Shown here: positions 1 to 10,586 of the stretch, in pieces
Position numbering within the stretch: position 1 is the first letter of the stretch
Layout of the letters: each line of letters begins with the position of its first letter
Assembly (NCBI GenBank): GCA_026315105.1
Contig: CM048744.1
Coordinates: 364,685,168 to 364,749,167 of the forward strand
Reading direction: 5' to 3'
Source of the DNA: Locusta migratoria
Taxonomy: Eukaryota > Arthropoda > Insecta > Orthoptera > Acrididae
Length of the DNA stretch: 64,000 nucleotides
The notes under the pieces: generated by a model
Told to the model about the DNA's origin: nothing
What the model saw: the letters and a program-made list of their open reading frames with translations, nothing else
Databases searched by the model: none
Program-made: the position numbers and the translations under genes

Positions 1-546
1 ATATTTTAATTTTGTTAACTGATTTTATTTTTTAATTAAATAAGATATTTGTCTTATTATGATACTTGTAATGTTTATAAACATCACTATGTTTTGCTGT
101 TAAGATCTATCTTATTTCAAACTTTTAATGTAAAAGTGTCTGTGTCTTTTATGTGTAATTTGTCTTACATCTATATCTCCTCTTGCAAGAGGGATTTCTG
201 TATGTTCTTTTTTGTAATAATTTGAAACATCCTACATCCAGGTGTATCTATGGGATCTAAATAAATAACAGTTTGAAACTTTACTGAGACTGCCAATGGC
301 CTTTTGGCAGTAAACATATTAGGTACTGGACTTCAAGTTTTGCTTAAACTGGTATTACTGTGCCGTATACTTTTATTTTGATAGACTTCTTTTACTGTGT
401 TCCAGAAACTTACTTTTCATGCTGCAAGACTGGTCTCGTCACATTTCATTCCATGATTATATTAAAGAAAGTGTTTGGCAAAAGCTGATTAGTTTGGTTG
501 TTTGTCTAATGCTTTGCCGATGTTCCTCAGATCAGTTGTTGATGCT
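1..546. other. AT-rich sequence, no gene seen
   Basis: This left flank of the first piggyBac element has no convincing reading frame, RNA gene or repeat that I recognise. Confidence 0.4.
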
Positions 547-879
547 TTAACCTTTTCACGACTACGAGGGCTGCAACTCCTCCATGCCCAGTGGCTGACG
601 GCGGCAGGCATGCTGACTCAGCCACCGGCCTCTGTGGGCTGAGTACACAAACACACAGTATACAAATGCGCCACTGAAAAATGCGTTACTAAATCAGTAT
701 CTCATTATACTGACATTTAGAAAAAACATAAGAACTTTTCTATTTGCCACAAATACATTCAAGATACATGGTTTCAGAGTATGCTACTGTTAATGAAGAT
801 ACCATAACTCTGACAATTCTTACTGTAATCTACACATATTATAAAACTGTATGTACGGCTTTTACATCTTCTTCTAAAC

Positions 880-1250
880 TAGTATACTGATTTCAACTGT
901 ACTTGTTACACATATTTCATATTATCATTGAACTATTACTGTGGGTGTAAGTATCACCTATGACAAATAGTTCAGATGACATTTTGAACTATGAAATCAG
1001 CTAAAAATTGACACATCCCTAAACTAATAGACCGACTTCAACCAAATTTGGTAAAAATATTATTTACTGTTGGGAAACAATCACTATGGGTCTCAACACC
1101 CACCTATGATATAATACAGCTCAGGAAATATGACACCATAAACAATGAGAGTCCCAAGAGGCCCATCAGGCAATGTGTGAATAACGACATTTTATTCATG
1201 TACTACTTGAGAATCAGAGCACTTAGTGACTTACACAAACTTTAAAATTT
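880..1250 (+). repeat. Dispersed repeat, related to 9118-9560
   Basis: Short blocks recur in order between this stretch and 9118-9560, for example TAGACCGA(C/T)TTCA, a TTGGT(A/G)(A/C)AAATATT block and CACTT(A/G)(G/T)TGACTTACAC. Within each copy the block starting near the CTGAT-TTCAA motif appears about twice, so the repeat seems built from roughly 150-250 bp monomers. No coding capacity is seen and I cannot assign a superfamily. Confidence 0.5.
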
Positions 1251-1311
1251 CTTTCAAACTTTTTTCCTGACAACCTCAGTGAAATGATGAAATGAGCCAC
1301 AGGGATACAGC

Positions 1312-1416
1312 CATGCACACTGAGGCTAAATTAGTTTAAGTAGTTTGTAAGGTAGGGACTAATAACCAAGCAGTTAAGTCCCATTGATTTTCAAACATTT
1401 GAACATTTTTTTGATG
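1312..1416 (+). mobile_element. SINE fragment, 3' half
   Basis: Matches the tail of the tRNA-headed SINEs elsewhere in the window: TTTAAGTAGTTTGTAAG, a GGGACTAATAACC block, AGTTAAGTCCCAT and the terminal CAAACATTTGAACATTTTT. The tRNA-like head is missing. It lies inside piggyBac copy 1. Confidence 0.7.
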
Positions 1417-1811
1417 AAATGAAAGGAGGTTATAGCTTACTACCTTTCCACTGTTCATTTACTACAAATATGGCATTCAGGATGACGTTATCACTTATTA
1501 TTTATACACAACAAATTGTATTTGCAAGTCATTTTACAGACATTATGCATATATACCACTGAAAGAACATTCGCAATTGGAGCCTAGCACTACACATAGG
1601 TTACGAGATATGAGGGCGTAAACAATAAGGTTCATGGAAAACCAAACCATCTCGCATGAGGGTTCAATCTATTACATCTTTACTAAGGTTTCCCAACCTC
1701 ATTTTTGACACTGTCATTGGCTGGGTTAAAAACATTTTTTTTATTTGGTTATTTTTTTAAAATGTTTTTTAACCTTCCTTTTCTTGGCATGTACATCATT
1801 ACTGAAACAAC

Positions 1812-3584
1812 CTAATATTTCCTTAGTGTGTGATATTTTTCAAAACATGACACCATGCAGAGAGCAACATCACACTTTTTGCACTTAATACATGTCTTTT
1901 TTCCATTTTAAGTATCAGTACACACTACACAACATCTCTACGAAATTTGTTTTCTCTCTGTTGCTCCGAGGAACCCTGGATAATGTCCTTTATTTTCCAT
2001 CCGAAGTGGAGTTTCCTGTTTTGGTGTCCGTGGGATCTCAATTTGTCCATGAATATCATCCAGCAACTGGCGGATTAGTTCGAAGTGGAATTTTGTCAGT
2101 GGTGTCTTCTTTATTTCATTAATAGCTTTTGCATTCAACACATAAAGTAAGTTAAATGGAAAAATACTTTCTTGTACCATTTCATTGTCTTTCTGATGCA
2201 CTGTACGGATCTTAACATCATGTCCTCTTTATCAACAGCACCCATTGACTTATTGTAGTTGACTTTACAAGAGGCTTTTAATTTATTGTAGCCCTTTTTA
2301 TTATCATTTTTCTTTGTCTCAACAAAATCTGGTCCTTTTACTGTGGAAAGCATCCAGACTTATTTATTGTCCATCCATTTTAGTGCTAACAGTGTTCCAC
2401 AGGACCTTAACTGTATTTCCCATTTTTTTTTTTCAGTTTGACAGGTAACGGTTGTAAATGTTTCGCTTGTTGCGCACTGTTCCGATTGCATTTGTGCATT
2501 TCTCTTGGAGCCACAGAAATAATACGAGGCTCGAATACCACTTATCTTAATGAATGGTATGACCTTTGTTGTGATTTCGCAATAATAAAGTCACAAGAAC
2601 ATCGCCTGAATTTTTCCAGTCGGCATTTTCAGATTCTCTCTCTGTGGCAGCACTGGTGTAGACAATGTAACCTAGAATATAATTACTTCATACGTCACAA
2701 AGAATGAAAAATTTAATAGTGAAACGGCTACATTTCTTCAGCATATATTGTTTGAATTGGAGCCTTCCTTTGAAAAGAAGTAGACTTTCATATATTAGGT
2801 GGTTTGAAATGGAACTATGGCCTCTCGGAATTTTTTTTCTTGTGTTCTACAACGAGACCTATTTTCTCAAACATATCTTGTGATACAGTGGTGTTATTCC
2901 TAAAATTAGTTTGTACCGGTCTCTCGACATTATCTTAGAAAATACTGGTGTTTGAAGCAAAGAATATGTTGACCTATATTCATTCACTTCTAATTTCTTA
3001 GTTCTTGGCATAAGAAAGGAACAGGCCAAGAAGCAATAATATTCAGCAGGTTCTATTTGCTTCCATCATGATAATCTTCTGGGTATGTCGTTGCTGTTAG
3101 GTGTTGTAGGGGACTACACAGCTCAGTCATCAGTCCCTGGGTACTGTCACCAGTTTTTTGGTAATAAATGAATAATACTTATTCATTTACGTACAAAATA
3201 GCAGAAACAAATTCTACGGGCATAAAGTACAAGAAAAGGTGTAAATTAATTTGCTGTCTCATCAAAATCTAATTTTACACCACTAAATATTTTCACGAAA
3301 TGGTGGTGTTTTGTCACAGATTGATTCTCCTACCAATCATACGTTCTTTTTTGAGATGTTGGTATGCTAACCACTTCATCATCATTTCCCTCTTCAGAAC
3401 AAGAATATTCTGATAAATTTCCTGACATTGTTGAAGAAGCAGCAGTAGATCCAGACACATCCCCATCTTCATCCAAAGATAGGTCTGAACCATCACCACA
3501 ATCTTTATCACTACTGTTCATGAAATTATCCATTGTTTCCTTGTCTGATATATTATGACATTGTAAAGCAGTAAACTCAAACAA
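1812..3584 (-). pseudogene. piggyBac transposase pseudogene (copy 1)
   Basis: A DDE-type cut-and-paste transposase of the PGBD family, now broken by several frameshifts and stops. Read on the minus strand, pieces follow the normal domain order: an acidic N-terminus at 3584-3330; an LQTPVFSKIMSRDRYKLIL block near 3000-2900; a central catalytic piece at about 2780-2440 containing GHTIH, DKWYSS and TNAIGTVR, where the usual DNxYSS motif has become DKWYSS behind a stop; the YNKSMGAVDKEDMM block at 2353-2135; then a C-terminal cysteine-rich zinc finger with CIKCKKCDVALC and CFEKYH ending at the TAG at 1812-1814. No intact frame exceeds about 90 codons, so it cannot make an active protein. Confidence 0.8.
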
Positions 3585-3804
3585 TGTCGTCTCACAAAAT
3601 GCTGATACAGGACAGGCCCATTGCTCGATTCCTAAGCAGAAAGAGATGGGAGCAAGGGAAATCCATATTGCTTTCCAGCATTACAAAGAAAACAGATAAT
3701 GACAGTGTTCGCGGGTGCCTTGAGACACAGACAAAAGTGAGTCTCCATTCTATTGTATACCGTTTACTTGCTCCTGTGCCAGGGTCTATTGTGCACATTT
3801 ACCT

Positions 3805-3975
3805 GCTACTGTGCCCAGGGGTACATGAATGCCCTCAGCGGTCTGGTCTTCCCACCTGCCTGGCGTAAATGAATGCCCTTAGCCGTCTGGGCCTTCTACA
3901 TGCTGGACATACATGTGCGCCCATAGCCATCTGGACCTTCGCACTGCTGGGCATACATGTATGCCCATAGCCACG
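3805..3975. repeat. Subterminal tandem repeats of piggyBac copy 1
   Basis: Nearly four units of about 44 bp lie just inside the right terminus. Each contains a variant of CATACATGTATGCCCATAGCC followed by a (T)CTGG(A/G)CCTTC segment. A weaker related block (CCATGCCCAGTGGCTG) follows the left terminus. Subterminal repeats of this kind often serve as transposase binding sites; that role here is inference. Confidence 0.65.
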
Positions 3976-3993
3976 AAAGGGTTAAAGGGTTAA

Positions 3994-4505
3994 CAGTGTT
4001 CCCAAAGTGAAACATGAAATTCCCTTTGAATGGCACAGTATGATTACAAGCAAAGATATCAACCTGGATGGAGGTTTCAGCTCAAACAAGACTTGAGTCC
4101 AGCATTCGTTTTTTAATATCTTGCCAGTCATCACACACCAGAACTGTAAACAATTGAAGAAATATACAATTTAAAAGAAGGAAAAAAAAGTCAGTGCATG
4201 CCATGTGAACAACAGATGAGTATCAAAGAGATGGGTGGGAGTTTAGCTGGAGTAAAAATAGTAGTACAACGCCAGGTCTGGCTGTAGTCCAGACAGTGAG
4301 TACAAAAAACCCAGATCACAGCACTTAAAAAATATAATTTATGCAACTGTTGAAATATTGTGCAGAAGGTACCTCCTACCCTTAGGTGAGCTGGCCTGCA
4401 AACTGTTGCAGTTGGTTCTTGATATTGTAACTGGGATGGATTTGGTGCTTGAGTTAGTACCACACTCGTATTATCAGCAATAGATCTTGGGATCTTGCAG
4501 GCCAC
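3994..4505. other. No gene recognised
   Basis: Right flank of piggyBac copy 1. A 104-codon minus-strand frame at 4191-4505 has no recognisable motif and is treated as chance. Confidence 0.3.
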
Positions 4506-4509
4506 AGCA

Positions 4510-4960
4510 GTACCATAACATTATGCATGGAGTCATATGTGGGCAAAGGACTGCCCATTGAAACATGGCATCACAATACTGTCTCATAAGAGAATATGAC
4601 AAGTGTCCATGTCATACAGGCACACCATCAGTTCCCTCAATCACTGCCAGCAGTCACCAACAATATGATGTCATAAATAACACAATTGTCTCTCTCCCCA
4701 AAACATTGGAAGCAAGAAATCACTCTCCAGGTTGCCAAGTTACTCTCCATGATCATCTCCGGTAGTGAGAATCACGATTCATCAGTGAATAGAACACAAT
4801 TGTCAGTCATAAGCAGTTCATGCTTCCAAGTCATGGTACCACTCCAGAGGCAGCCATTTGTATTGTGGTGTTCAATGGCAGTATGTGCATGGTATAGCAA
4901 TTCCCTAGTCCAGCCACTTTGTCTGGAACAAATGGTGTGGCTTAACACAGAATGTTGAAA
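4510..4960 (-). pseudogene. Possible Tc1-like transposase remnant
   Basis: On the minus strand short stretches resemble the middle of Tc1-family transposases, notably a block reading PGE-FLASNVLGRE around 4740-4690, preceded by a frame that could derive from the DES-type second-catalytic region. It has many stops and no terminal repeats were found. The resemblance is weak and rests on memory of the family. Confidence 0.3.
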
Positions 4961-5309
4961 GGAGTCGATTACTTTTTTTCTTTTCAGGTGGCAGGCACAG
5001 ACGATACAGCTTTACTATGTGAATGAGCATAGCACAATGATTCTCCCTTGCAGTGGTTGACTGGAGTCTTGAAGGCTAGTCTCCCTGCCCTCACCTTTCA
5101 ATGCAAATGAACATTGGACTACTGGAACATCCAACATGCCATACAAATATGGGTATTACACAATTCAACCAGTCAGCAAAATGGTGACACACAGTGAAGT
5201 TCCCTTAAACTGCATAATGTGCTGATAATGCTGTCTCATGAGTACACAGCAGCTTAATGTAATTCAGTGATTAATTAACATCTGAGTTGTTCTTATATTT
5301 TTGCAAATG
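4961..5309. other. No gene recognised
   Basis: Non-coding sequence between a possible Tc1 remnant and a SINE. Nothing recognised. Confidence 0.3.
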
Positions 5310-5560
5310 ATTGTTAAAGGAAGGGAAGGAAGAAGGATAGGAAAGAAAGGATTGACAGTGGCCGCATTTGGGCACTGATATTAAGCAATGGCGACAAGTG
5401 AAAATGTGAGCCGGACCGGAAATCAAACCCGGGTCTCCCGCTTCGGGCCAGCAGTCGCCTTAACCACTTGTCCACTCATGCTTGCCTCCCGCCTGTCTCA
5501 AATTCCCACAAGTCACACGCTATGTTTGTAGCGCACCTATCGTCCGTACCCTCTTACACT
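5310..5560 (-). mobile_element. tRNA-headed SINE (family 2)
   Basis: On the minus strand 5475-5400 has a tRNA-like promoter: an A-box-like GTGGTTAAGGCG and a B-box-like GGGTTTGATTTCC, separated as in a tRNA with a variable arm (GAAGCGGGAGACCC). An A/GAAGG-rich tract at 5310-5345 forms the downstream end. The sequence leading to the hairpin at 5651-5710 may belong to the same unit. It is a SINE head and not a functional tRNA gene. Confidence 0.6.
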
Positions 5561-5650
5561 CGCCATTACGGATTACCATGCGAGGTTGGACGTATGACTG
5601 CATCTGCGGTGAAATATCTGAAGCTAACGCCGTCGTTGCGTTTAAATACT

Positions 5651-5710
5651 TATTGTATTGGTGTGGTTCTTTCGGATGTCTGAAAGAACAGACACCACAC
5701 CAATACAATA
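5651..5710. repeat. Nested perfect hairpin
   Basis: Arms TATTGTATTGGTGTGGT (5651-5667) and ACCACACCAATACAATA (5694-5710) are exact reverse complements, and the inner sequence contains a second pair, GTTCTTTC / GAAAGAAC. It may be the end of the neighbouring SINE or a small foldback. Confidence 0.75.
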
Positions 5711-5819
5711 AAAATGTTCTTATATTGCCTACAAGCCCTGATAAGAGCACAAAGAACCAACAAAATTTATGCAATTGGATGACCATTCTGTCATGGGAAA
5801 TACCAACTACTGTTGTTGA

Positions 5820-7760
5820 GGTATCCACTTCGCAGACTAGTTTGATGCAGCTATCCATGCTACTCTGTCCTGTGCAAGCCTCTTCATCCTGAATAAAACT
5901 GGCAATCTATATCCTTTTGAACCTGCTTATTGTATTCGTCTCTCAGTCTCCCTCTATGAATTTTATCCCCATAGACTTCCTTCTGATGCTATGTTGACGA
6001 TTCCTTGATGTCTCAGAATGTCTCTCACCAACTTGTCCCTTGTATTAGGATATGACAGAAACTCCTTTTCACCCCAGTTTGGTTAAGCACCTCTCATTTA
6101 CTACTTTTATTGTCTTGTTACTTAATCTGATTCCTTCATCATCCCCTGATTTGCTTACACTGCATCCCATTACCCTTGTTTTACTCTTATTAATGGTCAT
6201 CTTATACCCTTATTTCAATTGCTCTTCCAGGTCCTTTGCTGTCTGTGACTAATTTACTATGTCATTGGCAAGCTGGAAAGTTTTTATTTCTTCTCCCTGA
6301 ATTTTAATTCCTTCTCCAAATTTATACTTTCATTCTTTCACAGCTTGCTCAATATACAGATTGAACAACATTGGGGAAAGGCTACAAACCTTACTTACTC
6401 CCTTCCCAACAAATGCTTCCCTTTCACACCCTTTGTCTCTAATAACTGCTGTCTGGTTTTTGTACAAGTTGAATATCTGTCTTGGCTCCCTGTATTTTAC
6501 CCCTGCTAGCTTGATTATTTGAAAAGGTTTTTCCAGTCAACATTATTAAAAGCTTTCTGAAGATCTACAAAAGCTAAAAATGAAGGTTTGCCTTTCCTTA
6601 ACCTACCTTCGAAGGTAAATCGTAATGTGAGTATTGAGATTCCACCAGGTTTTCCATGTGTTTGTAAATAATGTGTGTTAATATTTGCATACATGATTTA
6701 TTAAACTGATAGTTCTGTAATTTTCACATTTGTCTGCACTTTACTATATTCTTCTTGAAGTCGGAGAGTATTTCCCCAATTTCATACCAGGTGGAACAAT
6801 TTCTTCATGACTGGCTCTCCCAGCAATATCAGCAGTTTAGATGGAATATCCTCTATTCCAGGTCCTTGTTTCAACCCAGATATTTCAGTGCTCTGTCAAA
6901 TTCTTCTCACAGTATTGTATCTCACCTTCCTTACTTCCTCTTCAATTTCTAGAATACTGCTTTCCAGTTCATTTCCCCTGCAGAGGCCCTCCATATGTTC
7001 CTTCCCTTCTTTGCCTACTACTGGTTTTCCATCTGAGATCTTGATCTTTCCTCCAAATGCCCCTTTTATTTTTCTGTAGGTCATATTTTATCTTTCCTCT
7101 ATTATGCGTACTTCTATGGTGTTGCATTTGTCCTCTAGCCACTCCTGCTAAGACAGTTTGCACTTCCTGCCAACCTCATTTTTCAGATGTCTGCACTACT
7201 CCCTTGGAGTGCTTCACTTGCTGCATTTTTTTCCCCCTTATTTCTTCCTCCCATCAAGTTGAGTACCTCCTGCGTTATCCAGGGATTTCTATTAGGCCTT
7301 GTCCTTCTACCAATATGTGGCCTTCTCTACTCTGTCTCTCAAAGCTACCTATTCCTCCTCTGTATTATTTTCTCCAGTTTTGGTCAGTCCTTGCTCTTCT
7401 GAAACTCTCAACCACCTCTGGTTCCTTCAATTTGTCCAGATTACATCTCCTTAATTTTCTCCATTTTTGCAGTATCATATGTTTTAATCTACAGTTTATA
7501 ACTAATAATTTATGGCCAGTCTATATCTGCCCTGGACATCTCTCGCAGTTTTAAAACCTGGTTTCTAATCCTATACCTTACAATTATAAAGTAAATCTGT
7601 TACCTTCAAATGTCTCCTGCTATCTTCCATGTATACTACTTTCTTTCATGATAATTAAATTGTGCTATGCACAAAATTCTACCAGGCAATCTTGTCTTTC
7701 ATTCCTTTCCCCCGGTCCATGTTCACCTGCTACATTTCCTTCTCTTCCCTTTCCTACTAC
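5820..7760 (-). mobile_element. Degenerate RTE-like LINE (copy 2)
   Basis: Collinear with the better preserved LINE at 10573-13857 on the same strand. The block near 5840-5900 (GACTAGTTTGATGCAGCT, CTGTGCAAGCCTCTTCATC) matches the 3' end, and 7680-7760 matches the endonuclease part (TTCTACCAGGC, TTTCCTTCTCTTCCCT). The 5' part upstream of the endonuclease catalytic core is missing. Frames are broken throughout, with many indels, so this copy is much older than 10573-13857. Confidence 0.8.
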
Positions 7761-8025
7761 TATCTACTATCACTGCAACTACTATCATTTATGAAACTGC
7801 CAATGGTGTGAACAGGGTCACTCCTTAATTTCACCATTGCTTCTGGGTGCTTGACTCCCTCCCTCCCCCCTCCTTTTCCCCTTAGCAGTGCGTACAAAGC
7901 TAGTAATTTCTGAAGCCATTTCTGGTTCCCTTGCACTATTGATCTGTTGATATGATCGAATAGCTTTTGTTTAATCACTATTAGATTCCAAGCTGTATAG
8001 TGACATAGTCAAGGCCTATTCAAAA

Positions 8026-8745
8026 TACACTGCTCAAAACTATTGGGGGATCGGCTGAGGTATCATACACAATATACATGCGGTAACATATTTTATTCAG
8101 ATATTGGTTACAATTGTAATTTGTGTGTAATTTGCTGGCTCAACTCTTCACTTGAGGTTTACATGGCATGTACTTAGAACAAGGCACAATGGGGCTACCA
8201 TAATAGTGAAAAAGACATTCTTGTTGTCCTCTAAAATGGTGGTCACCTTGGATGGCTAGAACAGTTTCACACCTGTGTGGCAAGGAGAGTATGAGCTTAT
8301 CAACCATCTCTTTAGTGATAATTGTACATTCTTCCATGCGTGCAACATCCTGCTCTGTAACTGTTATGGGAGGTGCTGGTATGGCTGCAATGTATCTGCC
8401 AGACATGCTGAATCAGGTTTAAATCTGGTAAACCCACTGTAGGCCTCCGTGTTAGAGGCCACATTTCCAAAGATGATTTTGTGTTGATATTGTGCATCCT
8501 GGAGGGTGTGTTGCAGCTGCTTTGCTTTCAGTCTTGTCTCGATGGGCTATTAACTGGAGATAATGGTCATCTCTTGCTGGTGTTACCCATGGATGACCTT
8601 GGCCTTGCCTTCTTTTAACGGTTCCTGTTGTCCAAAATTACATCCAGGTCCTAGAAATTACACTTTAGGACACTCCAATAGCGGCAGCCACCTCCCATTG
8701 TGTCTGTCCTGCATCCTACCTTTGTACAGCTCTCCATGCCGTATG
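8026..8745 (-). pseudogene. Internally deleted Tc1-like transposon and transposase remnant
   Basis: The left end is TA at 8026-8027 followed by CACTGCTCAAAACTATTGGG, a typical Tc1-like inverted terminus on its TA target. On the minus strand the N-terminal helix-turn-helix part is visible at about 8740-8530 (GRMQ, then a TGTVKRRQGQGRP-like block in shifting frames), followed directly by C-terminal blocks: GLPDLNLIQHVW at 8435-8400, where the family has SPDLNPIEHVW, and PHRCETVLAIQGDHHFRGQ near 8290-8220. The catalytic core between them is deleted. The right terminus is replaced by a TG microsatellite, so the element is dead. Confidence 0.7.
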
Positions 8746-8753
8746 CGCGCACG

Positions 8754-8756
<3 letters not shown>

Positions 8757-8787
<31 letters not shown>
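8757..8787. repeat. (TG)n microsatellite
   Basis: About 15 TG units. The flanking repeat at 8840-9060 is found next to CA/TG tracts in both of its copies. Confidence 0.95.
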
Positions 8788-8788
<1 letters not shown>

Positions 8789-8839
8789 TGTGGTTTTTTT
8801 TCCCACCTCTCTTTATAAATTAATGTAAATGTATGAGTG

Positions 8840-9060
8840 TGTGTGTATTTGTTTACGTTCCCCCAAGGTAAGTCTTTCCTCTCCTGGGATTGGAATGGCT
8901 CCTTACCCCCTTCCTTAAAACCCTCATCATTTCCTTTTCCCTCTCCTTCCCTTTCTGCCAGAAGAAGCAACTGGATTGCGAAAGCTTGTGTTTGTGTGTG
9001 TGTGTCACACCTGTGCTCCTTCGCCTGGTGAGTAATCTTTGTCTAATCTTTGTCTATTTT
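8840..9060 (+). repeat. Microsatellite-associated repeat with hammerhead-like core (family A, copy 1)
   Basis: Collinear with 33500-33726: AAGGTAA(G/A)TCTTTCCT, GGGATTGGAATG, CCTTAAAACCC, CCCTCTCCTTCCC and a segment CAGAAGAAGCAACTGGATTG followed by CGAAAGC at 8955-8981. GCAA/TTGC can pair to form a stem between GAAGA and CGAAA, which resembles a hammerhead ribozyme core as found in Penelope-like elements and retrozymes. The U after the first C is an A here, so this copy should be inactive. Confidence 0.6.
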
Positions 9061-9117
9061 TTATATATAATTTTTTCTGCTAGGAATTTTTCGTCTATAA
9101 TATTCGTATCATCTCTT

Positions 9118-9560
9118 TATAAACTGATAGACCGATTTCAGTCGTGCTTGGTGCAAATATTCTACACTATGAGGTGACAATTCCGTGGGGATGGGGGGAG
9201 GGGCAAGAACTACCTAAGACATATAGTTCAGGAGATATATCATAAGCAATGAGTCAGAAGAAACTGCCACATCATATTGCGTGTGAATAAGACTCCGCCA
9301 CAATTTGAGAATGAAAGCACTTGTTGACTTACACTTTTATATTGTTCAAGCTGTAAAAATTAATTATGGCATTCAGTATACTATTACAAATTTTTACTTC
9401 TGCTTCAAGATATTTTTCATACAGCATTCACAATTATCATTGACTGTAACTTCAGAATTATATCATACTATGACACACAGTTCAGGAGGTATAATGCCAA
9501 AAACAACTCTATATGCAACTCATTTCACAGACAGATTTCTAATACTTAAGTCTACACACC
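9118..9560 (+). repeat. Dispersed repeat, second copy of the 880-1250 family
   Basis: Begins with AACTGATAGACCGATTTCAG and a TTGGTGCAAATATTCTACACT block, then repeats related blocks around 9450-9540. Shares its order of blocks with 880-1250. No coding capacity recognised. Confidence 0.5.
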
Positions 9561-9845
9561 TGGAAAACTTTATTATTGTAGGACATATTATTATTAATAA
9601 TGTGTCATAATGATTGAGCTGCATGGAAAAGAAACTAAAATGAACAAATGAGGAAGAGGAATGAGATGAAGATGGCCTAACATTAGAATGCATAAAACAA
9701 ATCTGGAAAATGCTGGGAACCATTTTTATGACATTTCTCTACTATTCCTTTCTCTGACAGTGCACAGGGAAAAAGGACTGTCAAAATCTTTTGTTTTCAA
9801 TCTGATTTATTTTATTGTGATGCTAATGTCTCCCTACACAGGTGG
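9561..9845. other. No gene recognised
   Basis: Short non-coding interval; the minus-strand 67-codon frame at 9520-9723 is serine-rich and shows no motif. Confidence 0.3.
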
Positions 9846-9990
9846 GTGTCTCGTTTTGTAATCTGATTCCTTCAGCTTCGCCTCATTTTCTTACACTGCA
9901 TTCCGTTACCATTGTTTTGCTCTTGTTAAATTTCATCTTCTTACCCTGTCCATTCAGTTCAATTTATCTTCCCGGTCCTCTGCTATCCCT
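9846..9990 (-). mobile_element. RTE-like LINE fragment (copy 3)
   Basis: Matches 11170-11320 of the full copy: CTGATTCCTTCAGC, TTTTCTTACACTGCA, GTTTTGCTCTTGTTAA and TCTTCCCGGTCCTCTGCT. Only a piece of the reverse transcriptase region remains. Confidence 0.75.
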
Positions 9991-10559
9991 GACAAAACAC
10001 ATTCTTCTTCATCTTATCTTAAAATCTCTTGAAGTTGGCATCCAGGTGTACTGCGTAAGCCTTGTATCGTCATCTTTTTCTTTCTGGCATTCTGAGCACA
10101 GAAAGCTTGACAGCAGACTACTTCCCTCCAAGCTACTAAAAGAGAGAATGGCTTTTCTTTTCACATTCAGAAAACAATTTCCTCAAAACAAAATCATAAA
10201 ATCATGTCTTTTTACAGTTATGCAACAAAACTACTTATTAGTGTTCACATAACATCCATCCATAAGCATATTCTACTCATCACTCATATTTTGATCCATT
10301 CCCTGCCCCCTTTTTTTCTTTTATTTTCATTGAATCGGCCAGTTTCCTTGATAGAGACTGGGGAACTCCAAGGCAGGGGTTTTCTTCACAGAGAAAGCAA
10401 CAAGAGCAGCTAGTGCAGGCAAATATAAACCATGGCCAGCATCACCCCATCCAGTAGAAATGCCATCTCCGCGGCCACTAACCCCTAGACCATGTAATTT
10501 TTATCAAGCCTTGCGGCATTTCATGCTTCGCTTAGTAATCTGACATGTTTTGGCGTACT
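9991..10559. other. No gene recognised
   Basis: Flank of the full LINE. Sequence is AT- and pyrimidine-rich with no recognisable feature. Confidence 0.3.
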
Positions 10560-10572
10560 TTTCTGTGATTGT
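10560..10572. repeat. Target-site duplication, left copy
   Basis: TTTCTGTGATTGT abuts the LINE 3' end and is repeated exactly at 13858-13870. The edge toward the TGTTG tail could shift by one or two bases. Confidence 0.85.
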
Positions 10573-10586
10573 TGTTGTTGTGGTCT

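Larger units (their letters stand above)
547..3985 (-). mobile_element. Decayed piggyBac-superfamily DNA transposon (copy 1)
   Basis: Both ends are TTAA followed by matching inverted termini: TTAACCTTTTCACGACTACG at 547 and, on the minus strand from 3985, TTAACCCTTTCGTGGCTATG. TTAA is the diagnostic target duplication of piggyBac elements. A second TTAA at 3990-3993 leaves the exact right border ambiguous by 8 bp. The element is about 3.4 kb and encloses a broken piggyBac transposase on the minus strand, subterminal tandem repeats at the right end, a partial SINE and another dispersed repeat, so it was itself invaded after insertion. Confidence 0.8.
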
